This document shows positions 1 to 6,877 of a stretch of DNA of 22,243 nt, in pieces. The DNA is from an uncultured Mailhella sp. (GTDB lineage Bacteria; Desulfobacterota; Desulfovibrionia; Desulfovibrionales; Desulfovibrionaceae). The notes below the pieces were generated by a model. It was not told the DNA's origin and did no database searches. It worked only from the letters and a program-made list of their open reading frames with translations. The stretch lies in the NCBI GenBank assembly GCA_948482415.1, contig CAOMFZ010000011.1, positions 1 to 22,243 of the forward strand. Direction: 5' to 3'. A program made the translations under genes and the position numbers. Each line of letters starts with the position of its first letter. Position 1 is the stretch's first letter.

Positions 1-133
1 TATCCCCTTACCTCAATCCCATTAACTCACTGTGCCAAAGAGAGTTTCACCCTCATTTGCAGAGCTCGTCACAAGTTACTCTCTGCATATTTTTAAGCTG
101 GTTGTTTCCTGCCCAGTATAAAGCCGGTATTTT

Positions 134-156
134 GCCGTACTGCGTTGCAGAACGGC
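134..156. repeat. 10-bp inverted repeat with 3-nt loop
   Basis: Arms 134-143 (GCCGTACTGC) and 147-156 (GCAGAACGGC) pair with one A/A mismatch around a GTT loop. No T-run follows on either strand, so it is not a classical terminator. The left arm could alternatively pair with the GCCGG stretch just upstream. Confidence 0.55.
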
Positions 157-192
157 TTAATCTATTTCTCTATAAAAGCAGTTACATAATTT

Positions 193-373
193 TAGAGCAT
201 TTCCTTTTAGTATTCGGAATATTACTACTATTTCATTATATCTTTAAAATATTCCCGCGTCTCTTACGCTCCTCGCAATGACGGAGAGATGAGAATTGCA
301 CTCCATTAACACGTCATTGCGAGCGATAGCGAAGCAATCTTTTTAATTCTTGATGTTACAAGGAAATGCTCTA
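193..373. repeat. nested 181-bp inverted-repeat element (MITE/REP-like)
   Basis: The outer ends are a perfect 14-bp inverted repeat: TAGAGCATTTCCTT at 193-206 and its reverse complement at 360-373. Nested inside is a second perfect 12-bp inverted repeat, CTCGCAATGACG at 272-283 and CGTCATTGCGAG at 312-323. The right inner arm continues as gcgatagcgaagcaatct, a sequence type familiar from intergenic repeats in many bacterial genomes. There is no coding capacity for a transposase. The outer box recurs in other intergenic regions of this window. A non-autonomous mobile element or composite of two inverted repeat units is the best reading; no clear target duplication was seen. Confidence 0.5.
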
Positions 374-442
374 GAATAAAACTTAAGACATGGAAGCTTT
401 TATAAACTTTGTAGATAACTATATCTTATCTTTATGTAAAAC

Positions 443-508
443 TTTCACGCTTGGAAATTTCACTCTTTTGAGGCGAGAGCTTTAGCTCTTTGCCGAGAAA
501 GCGTGAAA
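443..508. repeat. nested two-helix palindromic element
   Basis: An outer perfect 10-bp inverted repeat (TTTCACGCTT at 443-452, AAGCGTGAAA at 499-508) encloses an inner hairpin at 472-494, whose GAGC/GCTC core closes a TTTA loop and extends outward to GGC/GCC with one bulged base. Part of it (479-503) is similar to 802-825, so it may be one copy of a degenerate repeat. It could be a structured RNA or a decayed repeat; nothing shows transcription. Confidence 0.45.
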
Positions 509-544
509 TGGGGGCATTGCTCGGGGTCGTAGGGGTGAGAGCAA

Positions 545-615
545 GGGGGCTTGCCCCCGTTAGCTTACCCCTACAGAAAAATTGCTTTGGTCGGGTAAAG
601 GGGTGAAACCCCTTT
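545..615. repeat. two short GC-rich hairpins
   Basis: GGGGG-CTTG-CCCCC at 545-558 and a perfect 7-bp-arm hairpin (AAAGGGG/CCCCTTT around TGAAA) at 597-615. The second is followed by an A-run on the plus strand and therefore lacks the T-tract expected of an intrinsic terminator in either direction. Confidence 0.45.
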
Positions 616-626
616 AAAAAAAGTTG

Positions 627-641
627 GGGGAAGTATTCCCC
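627..641. repeat. GGGGAA/TTCCCC palindrome
   Basis: Arms 627-632 and 636-641 around GTA. A longer palindrome of the same type (GGGGGGAAT/ATTCCCCCC) lies downstream of thiE at 12491-12509, so this may be a dispersed intergenic motif. Confidence 0.45.
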
Positions 642-718
642 ATAAAAATACTGTGTTATTATAAAAAATCGCTTTGTTATAGAAAACGGTTGATAATCAA
701 TCACCTATAAAACATATC

Positions 719-747
719 TTCCTGTTTTTCTTTCAGAAAAACAGGAA
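719..747. repeat. perfect 13-bp palindrome with 3-nt loop
   Basis: Arms 719-731 (TTCCTGTTTTTCT) and 735-747 (AGAAAAACAGGAA) are perfect reverse complements around TTC. The following bases are CTGTGGGG on the plus strand and AGATATG on the minus strand, so neither side has a terminator T-tract. Its geometry (13+3+13) equals that of the palindrome at 10229-10257, though the sequences are unrelated. Confidence 0.6.
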
Positions 748-801
748 CTGTGGGGGTATGGGGGAGCGGTAGCCGTTAGCGAGTTTACGAGCTTTACGGA
801 T

Positions 802-825
802 GCTTTAGCTGTAGGCGAGAAAACG
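802..825. repeat. degenerate second copy of 479-503
   Basis: The segment GCTTTAGCTGTAGGCGAGAA and the bases after it align with 479-503 (GCTTTAGCTCTTTGCCGAGA and on), identical in most positions with a one-base gap. The surrounding bases at 755-830 also repeat words such as GAG, CTTTA and CGG, as if derived from short tandem or palindromic units. Confidence 0.35.
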
Positions 826-835
826 AGCCGTACAG

Positions 836-889
836 ATAAAGACAGTGGTTAATAGTCACAAGCCATTGCTTTATAGACACTGTCTTTAT
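836..889. repeat. 12-bp inverted repeat with 30-nt loop
   Basis: ATAAAGACAGTG at 836-847 is the exact reverse complement of 878-889. The 30-nt loop contains a small AAGC/GCTT hairpin. No T-tract typical of a terminator follows. Confidence 0.5.
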
Positions 890-950
890 TCGTAGTTTCC
901 TGCGTCACAACGACTAAAGCAGCGACAGCAGAGATAATCATTTCCCCCAT

Positions 951-990
951 AAAAAGAAAATTTTATAATTATCTTTCGTAGTTATAAAAT
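951..990 (-). terminator. possible terminator of the hisK-like/phosphoesterase operon
   Basis: On the minus strand a 9-bp AT-only stem (990-982 with 968-960) is followed by a T-rich tract (959-951). It lies 27 nt beyond the stop of the metallophosphoesterase gene. The stem has no G or C pairs, so it would be weak. Confidence 0.4.
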
Positions 991-1016
991 CAACCTGATA
1001 CTAAAACAAAGCATTA

Positions 1017-2141
1017 TTAATTTTTCCCCGTTAAATGAAGAATGGTAATTTCAGCGGGAACAAAAAGGCGAAAGGGGGTATAACTCCAAATTCCTGTGCC
1101 ATTGCTGACATACAGCTTTGCGTTGTCTTGTTTGTAAATTCCGGAGACAAAGCCTGCATTAAAATGTTTGATGAGGGGAGCAAGGAAAAATACAGTTCCT
1201 CCGTGGGTATGCCCTGAAAGCTGTAAATCAATAAAGGGTGCAGCTTCTCTGAAACTTGCAGGGTGATGATGCAAATAAATGTGAAAGTATTTTTGCGGAA
1301 CGGTGGTTAAAAAATTCCGGGTTATATGCGGAGTATGACGAGCCTGGGCTTTTGCTCCTGAAATTGCCAAATAATCATGGATATAGACGGTTTCGTCTTC
1401 TAATACATTCAATGCATTTTCCTGAAAATATTCCTGCCAGTAACGCAGCGTGTGATAATTTTCATGGTTGCCGAAAACATAATAGACGCCGTCAGGGGCA
1501 GAAAGTTTGTTGAGCGGAGCAAGGCTTTCTACAATATTTTGCGGTTTTGTATCGCCAATGTCACCTGTGTGGACAATAAGATCGGGCTTTTCATTCATGA
1601 TTTTTTGGACAACGTCTTCCTGCCATTCTTTTGTAAAAATAAGTCCTGTGTGGGTATCGGTTATTTGAGCTATGGTATAGCCCTCCAATTCAGGGGGAAG
1701 ATTGGCATAGGAAAGTGTAATATGTTTTATAGCAGGAACTTTTATGGTTTCATAAACACTGCAGGGTGCAGCAAGCAGGCACAGCAGAATAACCGCACCA
1801 TTAATTTTTTTTGATTTCCAAAGAATTTTATGTATTTTTCTGATTTTTGCAGAAAACAATGCAGGAACAGAAATGACAGCGGCAAGAAAAAAATGCAGCA
1901 GCTTTGCCCATAAATAAAAAAATGCAAAAGTACTGACAAGGGCAAAAACAATAACCAGCGGATAGGGAAGATAGAGTGCAGGGTCATAGACAGGACCAAT
2001 GGGCAGAATATAAGCAAGTCCAAAGACCGTGATTAAAAAGAATACAATTTTCCCCGCTGTTCCCGCAGGGAGCGTACAGGCACTCCAGCCAAAAAGAATG
2101 CAGACAACGACAGAAATCGGAACAATAAATTGAAAAATCAT
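1017..2141 (-). CDS. membrane-anchored calcineurin-like metallophosphoesterase
   Basis: A 374-residue protein of the YkuE/YaeI-like metallophosphoesterase group. The N-terminal 130 residues hold about four to five hydrophobic segments (roughly 1-20, 31-49, 60-95, 113-128). The phosphoesterase domain then carries all expected metal-ligand motifs: TDTH (161-164), HTGD (191-194), GNHE (224-227), LHHHP (290-294) and GHTHGG (310-315). Family members hydrolyse phosphomonoesters, phosphodiesters or pyrophosphate bonds of lipid-linked substrates using two metal ions; the substrate here is unknown. The topology should place the catalytic domain on one face of the inner membrane, probably the periplasmic face (inference). 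Its ATG overlaps the stop of the upstream PHP phosphatase gene (TAATG), so the two are probably translationally coupled. Confidence 0.85.
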   Translation of the reverse strand: MIFQFIVPISVVVCILFGWSACTLPAGTAGKIVFFLITVFGLAYILPIGPVYDPALYLPYPLVIVFALVSTFAFFYLWAKLLHFFLAAVISVPALFSAKIRKIHKILWKSKKINGAVILLCLLAAPCSVYETIKVPAIKHITLSYANLPPELEGYTIAQITDTHTGLIFTKEWQEDVVQKIMNEKPDLIVHTGDIGDTKPQNIVESLAPLNKLSAPDGVYYVFGNHENYHTLRYWQEYFQENALNVLEDETVYIHDYLAISGAKAQARHTPHITRNFLTTVPQKYFHIYLHHHPASFREAAPFIDLQLSGHTHGGTVFFLAPLIKHFNAGFVSGIYKQDNAKLYVSNGTGIWSYTPFRLFVPAEITILHLTGKN

Positions 2142-2983
2142 TAAAAGGCTAATTGAACAGGCTGACGGTTAATAAAAATAGTATGGCTTTTATAGCCATA
2201 CTGACGGGCAAAATGCGCCAGTTTGTCAAATTCATAGGCAACGGTCTGGGTGTCATGGGTATCGGAAGCAAAACTAATGGGAATTTGATAGCTTGCTGCT
2301 ATTTCCATTAGTTTGGGGGCGGGGTGAATTTCATGACAGGCTTTTTTGAGTCCGCCGGTGGAAACTTCCAGAACCATGCCTGTTTCTTTGATAACTTTGC
2401 AGGTTTCGTGAAGACATTCCTGTGCCCTTTTGGTTTCAAGCCACGCATGAAAATCATGGACACAGTGAATTTTGACAAAGTCAGGGTGCGCAATGATGTC
2501 TGTTTTACCATATTTTGCCAGCTGTCCGGTACATTCATAATAGGCTTCAAAAAAAGCATATTTTTCTTCCTGACCGGCTTCTTCAACATTCCAGCGTCCT
2601 ATGTTTTGCTGTCCAACAAAGTGAATGGTTCCAATCACATAATCAAAAGGGTACTTCGCAATCAGCGCGTCCATATATTCAGGAGATTCCGGGGTAAAAT
2701 CGAGTTCCATGCCGAGCAGAACTTCCGGAATATGGGAAAGCGTTGTTTTATTGTGTTCATTGACTTTTTCTTTGAGTGCCAGAACATCTTTGATATAATT
2801 TTCAAAGGCAGCATGCATATCTCCTTCACGATAAAGGAGACAGGAAAAACCTTCCGGAAGCGGGGTATGTTCTGAAAACCCGTAGTACTGCAAATTAGCG
2901 TTGACAGCGGCATTATACATTTCCTGAACAGTATTTTTTCCGTGAAAATAATCAGTATGAGTATGAATATCTGTTAAAATCAT
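2141..2983 (-). CDS. hisK: PHP-family histidinol-phosphatase (HisK-type)
   Basis: A 280-residue PHP-domain phosphatase. Metal-site motifs are complete: DIHTH (5-9), SEH (37-39), GMELD (91-95), GTIHF (118-122), AHPD (165-168) and SDTHD (240-244). HisK-type enzymes convert histidinol phosphate to histidinol in histidine biosynthesis. There are no other his genes nearby, so the specificity is inferred from family resemblance and could instead be another small phosphate ester. Start choice: a GTG at 2989 is in frame, but the GGGAG ribosome binding site (just upstream) overlaps it and is spaced 5 nt from the ATG at 2983, so the ATG is preferred. The stop overlaps the start of the downstream metallophosphoesterase by one base. 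Confidence 0.8.
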   Translation of the reverse strand: MILTDIHTHTDYFHGKNTVQEMYNAAVNANLQYYGFSEHTPLPEGFSCLLYREGDMHAAFENYIKDVLALKEKVNEHNKTTLSHIPEVLLGMELDFTPESPEYMDALIAKYPFDYVIGTIHFVGQQNIGRWNVEEAGQEEKYAFFEAYYECTGQLAKYGKTDIIAHPDFVKIHCVHDFHAWLETKRAQECLHETCKVIKETGMVLEVSTGGLKKACHEIHPAPKLMEIAASYQIPISFASDTHDTQTVAYEFDKLAHFARQYGYKSHTIFINRQPVQLAF

Positions 2984-3069
2984 ATGCACTCCCTCTTTTT
3001 TCTTAGTGAAAGTATATACAAATAGTCAAAAAAATCCAGTCGAAAGTTAAATTAATTTATGTTTTTTGC

Positions 3070-3098
3070 TTGTGATACGCAAAAAGGCATGTTATAAA
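3070..3098 (+). promoter_or_regulatory. sigma-70-like promoter of the 3129 gene
   Basis: TTGTGA at 3070-3075 (4/6 match to the -35 consensus) and TATAAA at 3093-3098 (5/6) are separated by 17 nt. An AGGGG ribosome binding site follows at 3116-3120, 8 nt before the ATG at 3129. Confidence 0.5.
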
Positions 3099-3128
3099 AT
3101 TACATATTCTTAAATAGGGGTACTTCTT

Positions 3129-4457
3129 ATGCCTACCAATGAATTAAAAGCAATTTGCAAAACAATTTTAAGAAACGGCTATGATGCATATTTAATCAAT
3201 ACACCATTACAAAACGAAATTAATGAACATTTAGATAATCGTGAATTTTCCATTGCCTGTGATGTGGATTTAGAAACACTGCAAAAGCTTTTCCCTAACC
3301 TTGAAGATTCTGACGAACCGGGGGAACTTGCCATATTTCAAAGTGAAACAGGGTGCACATTCCGCTTTTATCCTGCCAACTGCTCTGCTGATGCTCACCC
3401 TGAAGCTCTGCGTATTTCCTATACAAACCGCATGGTTAATCAGCTTAAGGAACATGATGTAAAACTCTATGAAGCCATAGTCAGCACCGAAAGCTTTATC
3501 AAATCAGACCAGGTTTTTGCTGATTTATCCTGCGGCTTTATTAAATTGCAGGGCGTGCCTTCTCAAACTTTGAGCAAGGATTATGTGCTTGCTATTCGTG
3601 CGCTTCGCCTTGCTGCAAACTATGATTTGCCTATTGAACCCAATACTTGGGTTGCCATTGTCAAAAATGCAAGCAATATCGCAAGCTATATTTCCGGGCA
3701 TGCATTTATGGATGAATGGCGTTTGGTTTCTGCTGAAACCATGTGGCGCTTCTTTGAACTCATGAAAGAAAGCTCCATTCTGCATGGCATTATTCCTGAA
3801 TTGGGTGCGCTCACTGCTGTTATGCAGCATACCAATAAAAAGACCAACGATGAAGAAAGTGTTTTTGATTACACTATCCGCTGCCTGAAATATTATCCGG
3901 AAGAATTACTGCATTATGACTGGGTGGGAGCTGTTGCTGTTTTATTCCATGCTATCGGTAAAGCGTATGCCGCAGAACGCATTGATGACCGCTGGTATTT
4001 TACGCAATTCCACAGAATTGGGGCAAAAGTGACACGCAAAATTTTGCACCGTATGCACTTTAGCTCAGATGAAATTGATACCATTTGCGATATTATCAGC
4101 AACCAAATCCGCTTCCAGTCCATGATGACAGACAGAGGTATGCAGAAATTTCTTGAACTGCCTCATCAGGAAAGGCTTATTGAGCTTGCACGGGCGCAAA
4201 TCAAAGCTATTCCTAATGGAAATTATACAAACTTCAATCATAACCTCAAATTCATGGAACGAGGCACAACTCCGCTTTCCATGCGTGAACCGCTCTTGAA
4301 CGGCAACGAGATTATGGAATACACCAACCTTGCTCCCGGACCAAAAGTCGGCAGACTTCGTGAAGCCCTTTTGAACGCACAAGTTATTGGTGAAGTCAAA
4401 AATACAGAAGAAGCTATCCGCTTTGTTATCGAAAACGTAGACAGTATCCCGGATTAA
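3129..4457 (+). CDS. degenerate tRNA nucleotidyltransferase/HD-domain-like protein
   Basis: A 442-residue protein that follows the CCA-adding/poly(A) polymerase plan from end to end: a nucleotidyltransferase-like head (about 14-145), an RNA-binding neck (DYVLAIRALRLAANYDLPIE at 151-170; a PELGAL segment near 223-228), an HD-like domain (about 245-325), and a C-terminal segment (PGPKVGRLREALLNAQVIGE, 403-422) typical of CCA enzymes. Key residues are missing, though. The GGxVRD position reads NTPLQN (24-29), and the DxD-type DFDIAT position reads EFSIAC (39-44). In the HD domain the first histidine is Y248 and the HD pair is H274-A275; only H295 appears kept. The frame is intact with a good ribosome binding site, so it looks like a maintained pseudoenzyme, perhaps an RNA-binding protein (inference). 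It is a single-gene unit ending at a strong terminator. Confidence 0.7.
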   Translation: MPTNELKAICKTILRNGYDAYLINTPLQNEINEHLDNREFSIACDVDLETLQKLFPNLEDSDEPGELAIFQSETGCTFRFYPANCSADAHPEALRISYTNRMVNQLKEHDVKLYEAIVSTESFIKSDQVFADLSCGFIKLQGVPSQTLSKDYVLAIRALRLAANYDLPIEPNTWVAIVKNASNIASYISGHAFMDEWRLVSAETMWRFFELMKESSILHGIIPELGALTAVMQHTNKKTNDEESVFDYTIRCLKYYPEELLHYDWVGAVAVLFHAIGKAYAAERIDDRWYFTQFHRIGAKVTRKILHRMHFSSDEIDTICDIISNQIRFQSMMTDRGMQKFLELPHQERLIELARAQIKAIPNGNYTNFNHNLKFMERGTTPLSMREPLLNGNEIMEYTNLAPGPKVGRLREALLNAQVIGEVKNTEEAIRFVIENVDSIPD

Positions 4458-4491
4458 TATTTTTTTCTAACTATATTGCATAGTTGAAAAT

Positions 4492-4518
4492 AAAAAACTC
4501 GGCAGCGCCGAGTTTTTT
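4492..4518. terminator. bidirectional intrinsic terminator
   Basis: Perfect 12-bp arms (AAAAAACTCGGC at 4492-4503, its complement at 4507-4518) around an AGC loop, with T-runs on both strands. It lies between two convergent genes, 3129-4457 plus and 4624-5493 minus, and can serve both. Confidence 0.9.
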
Positions 4519-4520
4519 AT

Positions 4521-4599
4521 GGTATGCTCTAAACTGGTGAAATGAAAATCTTTAGAGTATTCCCAATAAATCTAAGTTTTAACAAAATAATTTTGTTAA
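4521..4599. repeat. back-to-back box pair, each next to a palindrome
   Basis: A minus-strand box (TTTAGAGCATACC, 4533-4521) and a plus-strand box (TTTAGAGTATTCC, 4551-4563) diverge from each other with 17 nt between. Reading outward, the first runs within 2 nt into the terminator hairpin at 4518-4492; the second is followed after 15 nt by a perfect 10-bp palindrome (4579-4588 with 4590-4599, TTAACAAAAT). The boxes are variants of the TAGAGCATTTCC motif at 193 and 373. Confidence 0.45.
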
Positions 4600-4623
4600 T
4601 TCAGCAAGATAAAACAGCTATAT

Positions 4624-5493
4624 TTATTTAAAAAATAAAATTTTATTAAAGAATAGAGTAAGATGTTTTGTTATATACTTTATCCACCATGATTGAGGAA
4701 TAAATTTTGAAAAGTATTGAATATAGAGTTTTTGCGGGGCTGGAACATCTTGAATTGCAGGAAAAATTTCTGTTTTTGCTAAAGAATTTGCTAAGCCTTT
4801 TTTGATTTGAATGGCTTTGTTTTTGTCAGAAGCCAATGTTTCAATATGGTGTGTTAAAGCTGTCGCTTTGGGAAAAATTCTGAAACGGTCTCCATCAATT
4901 AATTGAATTGATAAATTTAAAAATCGAGCAAGTCTTGGAAGGTGAACTGGACGCAATTCTTCAATAATAGTTAAATCTTCATGAGGAATATATTTTGCAA
5001 AATACTGTTCTGCATGATTATCCCAATCAAGCAGCAGACTGTTTTTCTTTAAATAGTCTGCATCGGCAATAAAAAAATCAACAGCAACGGAACGTATTTT
5101 TTCAACCCATATTGCTGCTGCAATTTTTGTTTTGTTTTTATCCATTTTTTTCAAATAGTTATCTATAAGATTGTCATCTAATAACCAAAAATCCGATTCA
5201 ATAAAAATATAGTGTGAAAAATCTTGACGATTTTTTAAAACGTTAAATCCTTCTTTTACTAAACTTGCAGCACCGGTTCTATGTCCTGTATTTTCTTTTA
5301 CCTGAATATAATGAGAATTTTCTTTCATATAGTTTGTTGCCAAATATCCGTCATTTTCGCCGTTATGCACTACAAAAATGGTATACTTATGCTTGTTCCA
5401 TTTTGTTTTTATAATATGAATAAGCGCTTCTGTATCTAAAATGCGTGAGTATGTTCGAATAAGTACAGCAATATTCTTTTTATTATCTTCCAT
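4624..5493 (-). CDS. orphan glycosyltransferase-like protein (GT-A fold)
   Basis: A 289-residue protein. The start IAVLIRTYSR (8-17), then IFVVHNGEND (39-48), NTGHRTGAAS (68-77) and YIFIESDFWLLDD (95-107) follow the order of a family-2-like glycosyltransferase: nucleotide-binding strand, second strand, and an acidic ESD in place of DxD for the metal and nucleotide-sugar. The donor and acceptor cannot be predicted. It has no sugar-biosynthesis or export neighbours, lacks a clear ribosome binding site (ATATCCT before the ATG), and is visibly more AT-rich than its neighbours, with many Asn, Lys and Ile codons ending in A or T. With the inverted-repeat element just upstream, this suggests acquisition by transfer (inference). 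Confidence 0.55.
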   Translation of the reverse strand: MEDNKKNIAVLIRTYSRILDTEALIHIIKTKWNKHKYTIFVVHNGENDGYLATNYMKENSHYIQVKENTGHRTGAASLVKEGFNVLKNRQDFSHYIFIESDFWLLDDNLIDNYLKKMDKNKTKIAAAIWVEKIRSVAVDFFIADADYLKKNSLLLDWDNHAEQYFAKYIPHEDLTIIEELRPVHLPRLARFLNLSIQLIDGDRFRIFPKATALTHHIETLASDKNKAIQIKKGLANSLAKTEIFPAIQDVPAPQKLYIQYFSKFIPQSWWIKYITKHLTLFFNKILFFK

Positions 5494-5647
5494 AGGATAT
5501 CATTAACCTGTTCTTTGAAACAAAAGATTTTTAATATTAAGATTTTTCTTTAGAAAATTCAGTTGCCAAGAATAAGGAGTGCAACAGTTACTTTAAATAT
5601 CGTGTGATACTATTGGATAAAGAAGAAATATAAATTTAAAAGAACAG

Positions 5648-5741
5648 AAAAGCATATTTCCTCCCGTTCAGTATATATATATATATATAAGTATGTCAAG
5701 CCGGGATTGCGGAGAATATTTTACAAAGGAAATATGCTTTT
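5648..5741. repeat. 94-bp inverted-repeat element with internal (TA)9
   Basis: AAAAGCATATTTCCT at 5648-5662 is the exact reverse complement of 5727-5741 (15 bp). The interior holds nine TA repeats at 5672-5689. The 10-mer TTTAAAAGAA occurs on both sides (5635-5644 and 5739-5748), possibly a target duplication, though it is low-complexity and not symmetrically placed. The arm resembles the TAGAGCATTTCCTT ends of the 193-373 element. Confidence 0.45.
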
Positions 5742-5775
5742 AAAAGAAAAAAGACCTGCATTTTTTACAGGTCTT
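5742..5775 (-). terminator. intrinsic terminator of DUF1844-argF
   Basis: On the minus strand AAGACCTG (5775-5768) pairs with CAGGTCTT (5758-5751), followed by a T-rich tract (5750-5742). It is 69 nt past the argF stop. Confidence 0.85.
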
Positions 5776-5843
5776 ATAGGGTATGGAATAATAAAAAATG
5801 TTTTAAAAGAAAATGGTATTTTCCATGGAATGATTTGTTAAAT

Positions 5844-6854
5844 TTATGCTAAAACATCTGCAAAGCTAGTGACCATAACGGCTTTGATGGTGTGCAGGCG
5901 GTTTTCTGCTTCGTCAAAAACAATGGAAGCATCGGATTCAAATACTTCATTGCTTACTTCAATGCCGTCTAAACCAAATTCCTGATAAATTTCTTCACCG
6001 ATAACGGTGTTTCTGTCATGGAAAGCAGGCAGGCAGTGCAGAAATTTACAATTTGGATTTTGCGTCATTGCCATAACATTGCTGTTGATTTGGTAGGGTT
6101 TTAGAAGTGCAATGCGTTCAGCCCAGGCTTCTTTGGGTTCACCCATGGAAACCCACACATCAGTATAGAGAAAGTCGCAGTTTTTGACGCCTTGTTCTAT
6201 ATTGTCTGTGACGGTAATTTTTGCATGGGATTTTTGTGCAAATTTTCTTGCCATATCCTGATATCTTTGTTCCGGCTGCAAGGATTTCGGGGCAATAATC
6301 CGGCAGTCCATACCCATAACGGCAGCCCCAATCATCAGAGAATTTGCCATGTTATAGCGGGAATCGCCCATATAGGCAAAGGTGACATGGCTTAAATCTT
6401 TTTGAGAGTGCTCACGCATGGTCAGAAAATCTGCTAAAATTTGTGTGGGGTGGGCTTCATTGGTTAGCCCGTTCCATACAGGCACATCAGCATATTTTGC
6501 CAGAGTTTCCACAATTTCCTGTCCGTATCCCCGGTATTCAATACCGTCAAACATGCGTGAAAGGACGCGGGCAGTATCAGCCATGGATTCTTTTTTGCCA
6601 ATTTGTGATCCATTGGAGCCAAGATAAATGGCATGTCCGCCCTGATCAAAGGCAGCACATTCAAAAGAACAGCGTGTTCTGGTGGAGTCTTTTTCAAAAA
6701 TAAGGGCAATTTTTTTGCCTTGCATATATTTTTGTTCCGTGCCGTTTTTATTTGCTTTTTTTAATTGCGCTGCAGCGTCGAGTAAATAGAGAATTTCTTC
6801 TTTTGATAAATCTGCAATTTTTAAAAAATCTTTGCCAATGCGGGAAATAGCCAT
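5844..6854 (-). CDS. argF: ornithine carbamoyltransferase
   Basis: A 336-residue enzyme joining carbamoyl phosphate and ornithine to give citrulline, in the cytoplasm, as part of arginine biosynthesis. Diagnostic motifs are all present: the carbamoyl-phosphate loop STRTR (57-61), HPTQ (135-138), DVWVSMGE (232-239) and the ornithine loop HCLPAFHD (273-280). Length and sequence match the 334-residue E. coli ArgF/ArgI group, which also resembles catabolic ArcB, so a reverse (arginine deiminase pathway) role cannot be excluded; no arcA or arcC is adjacent. The AAGGAAA ribosome binding site supports the ATG at 6854. It lies 23 nt after a DUF1844 gene, likely co-transcribed. argG and argH are not in this window. 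Confidence 0.95.
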   Translation of the reverse strand: MAISRIGKDFLKIADLSKEEILYLLDAAAQLKKANKNGTEQKYMQGKKIALIFEKDSTRTRCSFECAAFDQGGHAIYLGSNGSQIGKKESMADTARVLSRMFDGIEYRGYGQEIVETLAKYADVPVWNGLTNEAHPTQILADFLTMREHSQKDLSHVTFAYMGDSRYNMANSLMIGAAVMGMDCRIIAPKSLQPEQRYQDMARKFAQKSHAKITVTDNIEQGVKNCDFLYTDVWVSMGEPKEAWAERIALLKPYQINSNVMAMTQNPNCKFLHCLPAFHDRNTVIGEEIYQEFGLDGIEVSNEVFESDASIVFDEAENRLHTIKAVMVTSFADVLA

Positions 6855-6877
6855 ATTTTTTTCCTTATCAATTTTAT

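Larger units (their letters stand above)
1..1016. other. gene-free, palindrome-dense intergenic region
   Basis: No open frame here looks like a real protein. The two longest ATG frames (57-281 plus, 432-704 minus) run through inverted repeats, lack a ribosome binding site and match no family I recognise. The stretch instead holds at least eight hairpin-capable palindromes, listed separately (134-156, 193-373, 443-508, 545-558, 597-615, 627-641, 719-747, 836-889), plus G-runs and C-runs. It follows the metallophosphoesterase gene on the minus strand, whose likely terminator is at 951-990. I see no tRNA or rRNA. The left edge may cut off a neighbouring gene that cannot be recognised from what is present. 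Confidence 0.6.
5494..5843. other. 350-nt AT-rich intergenic region
   Basis: No gene is visible. It contains a 94-bp inverted-repeat element with a (TA)9 run (5648-5741) and the terminator of the argF unit (5742-5775). The promoter of the glycosyltransferase-like gene should lie between about 5500 and 5650, but no convincing pair of hexamers stands out. Confidence 0.6.

Noticed and set aside
57..281. Plus-strand 74-codon frame with a hydrophobic C-terminal part
   Set aside because: It runs into the inverted-repeat element at 193-373, lacks a ribosome binding site, and the hydrophobic stretch is an effect of AT-rich DNA.
597..615. Hairpin followed by an A-run as a terminator
   Set aside because: The A-run follows on the plus strand, and on the minus strand the T-run comes before the stem, so neither direction has terminator order.
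432..704. Minus-strand 90-codon frame in the palindrome region
   Set aside because: It translates through G-run and C-run hairpins, has no ribosome binding site and no recognisable domain; better explained as repeat DNA.
2984..3069. TTGACT on the minus strand as a promoter for the PHP phosphatase operon
   Set aside because: The -35-like word is good (5/6) but no acceptable -10 lies 15-19 nt downstream.
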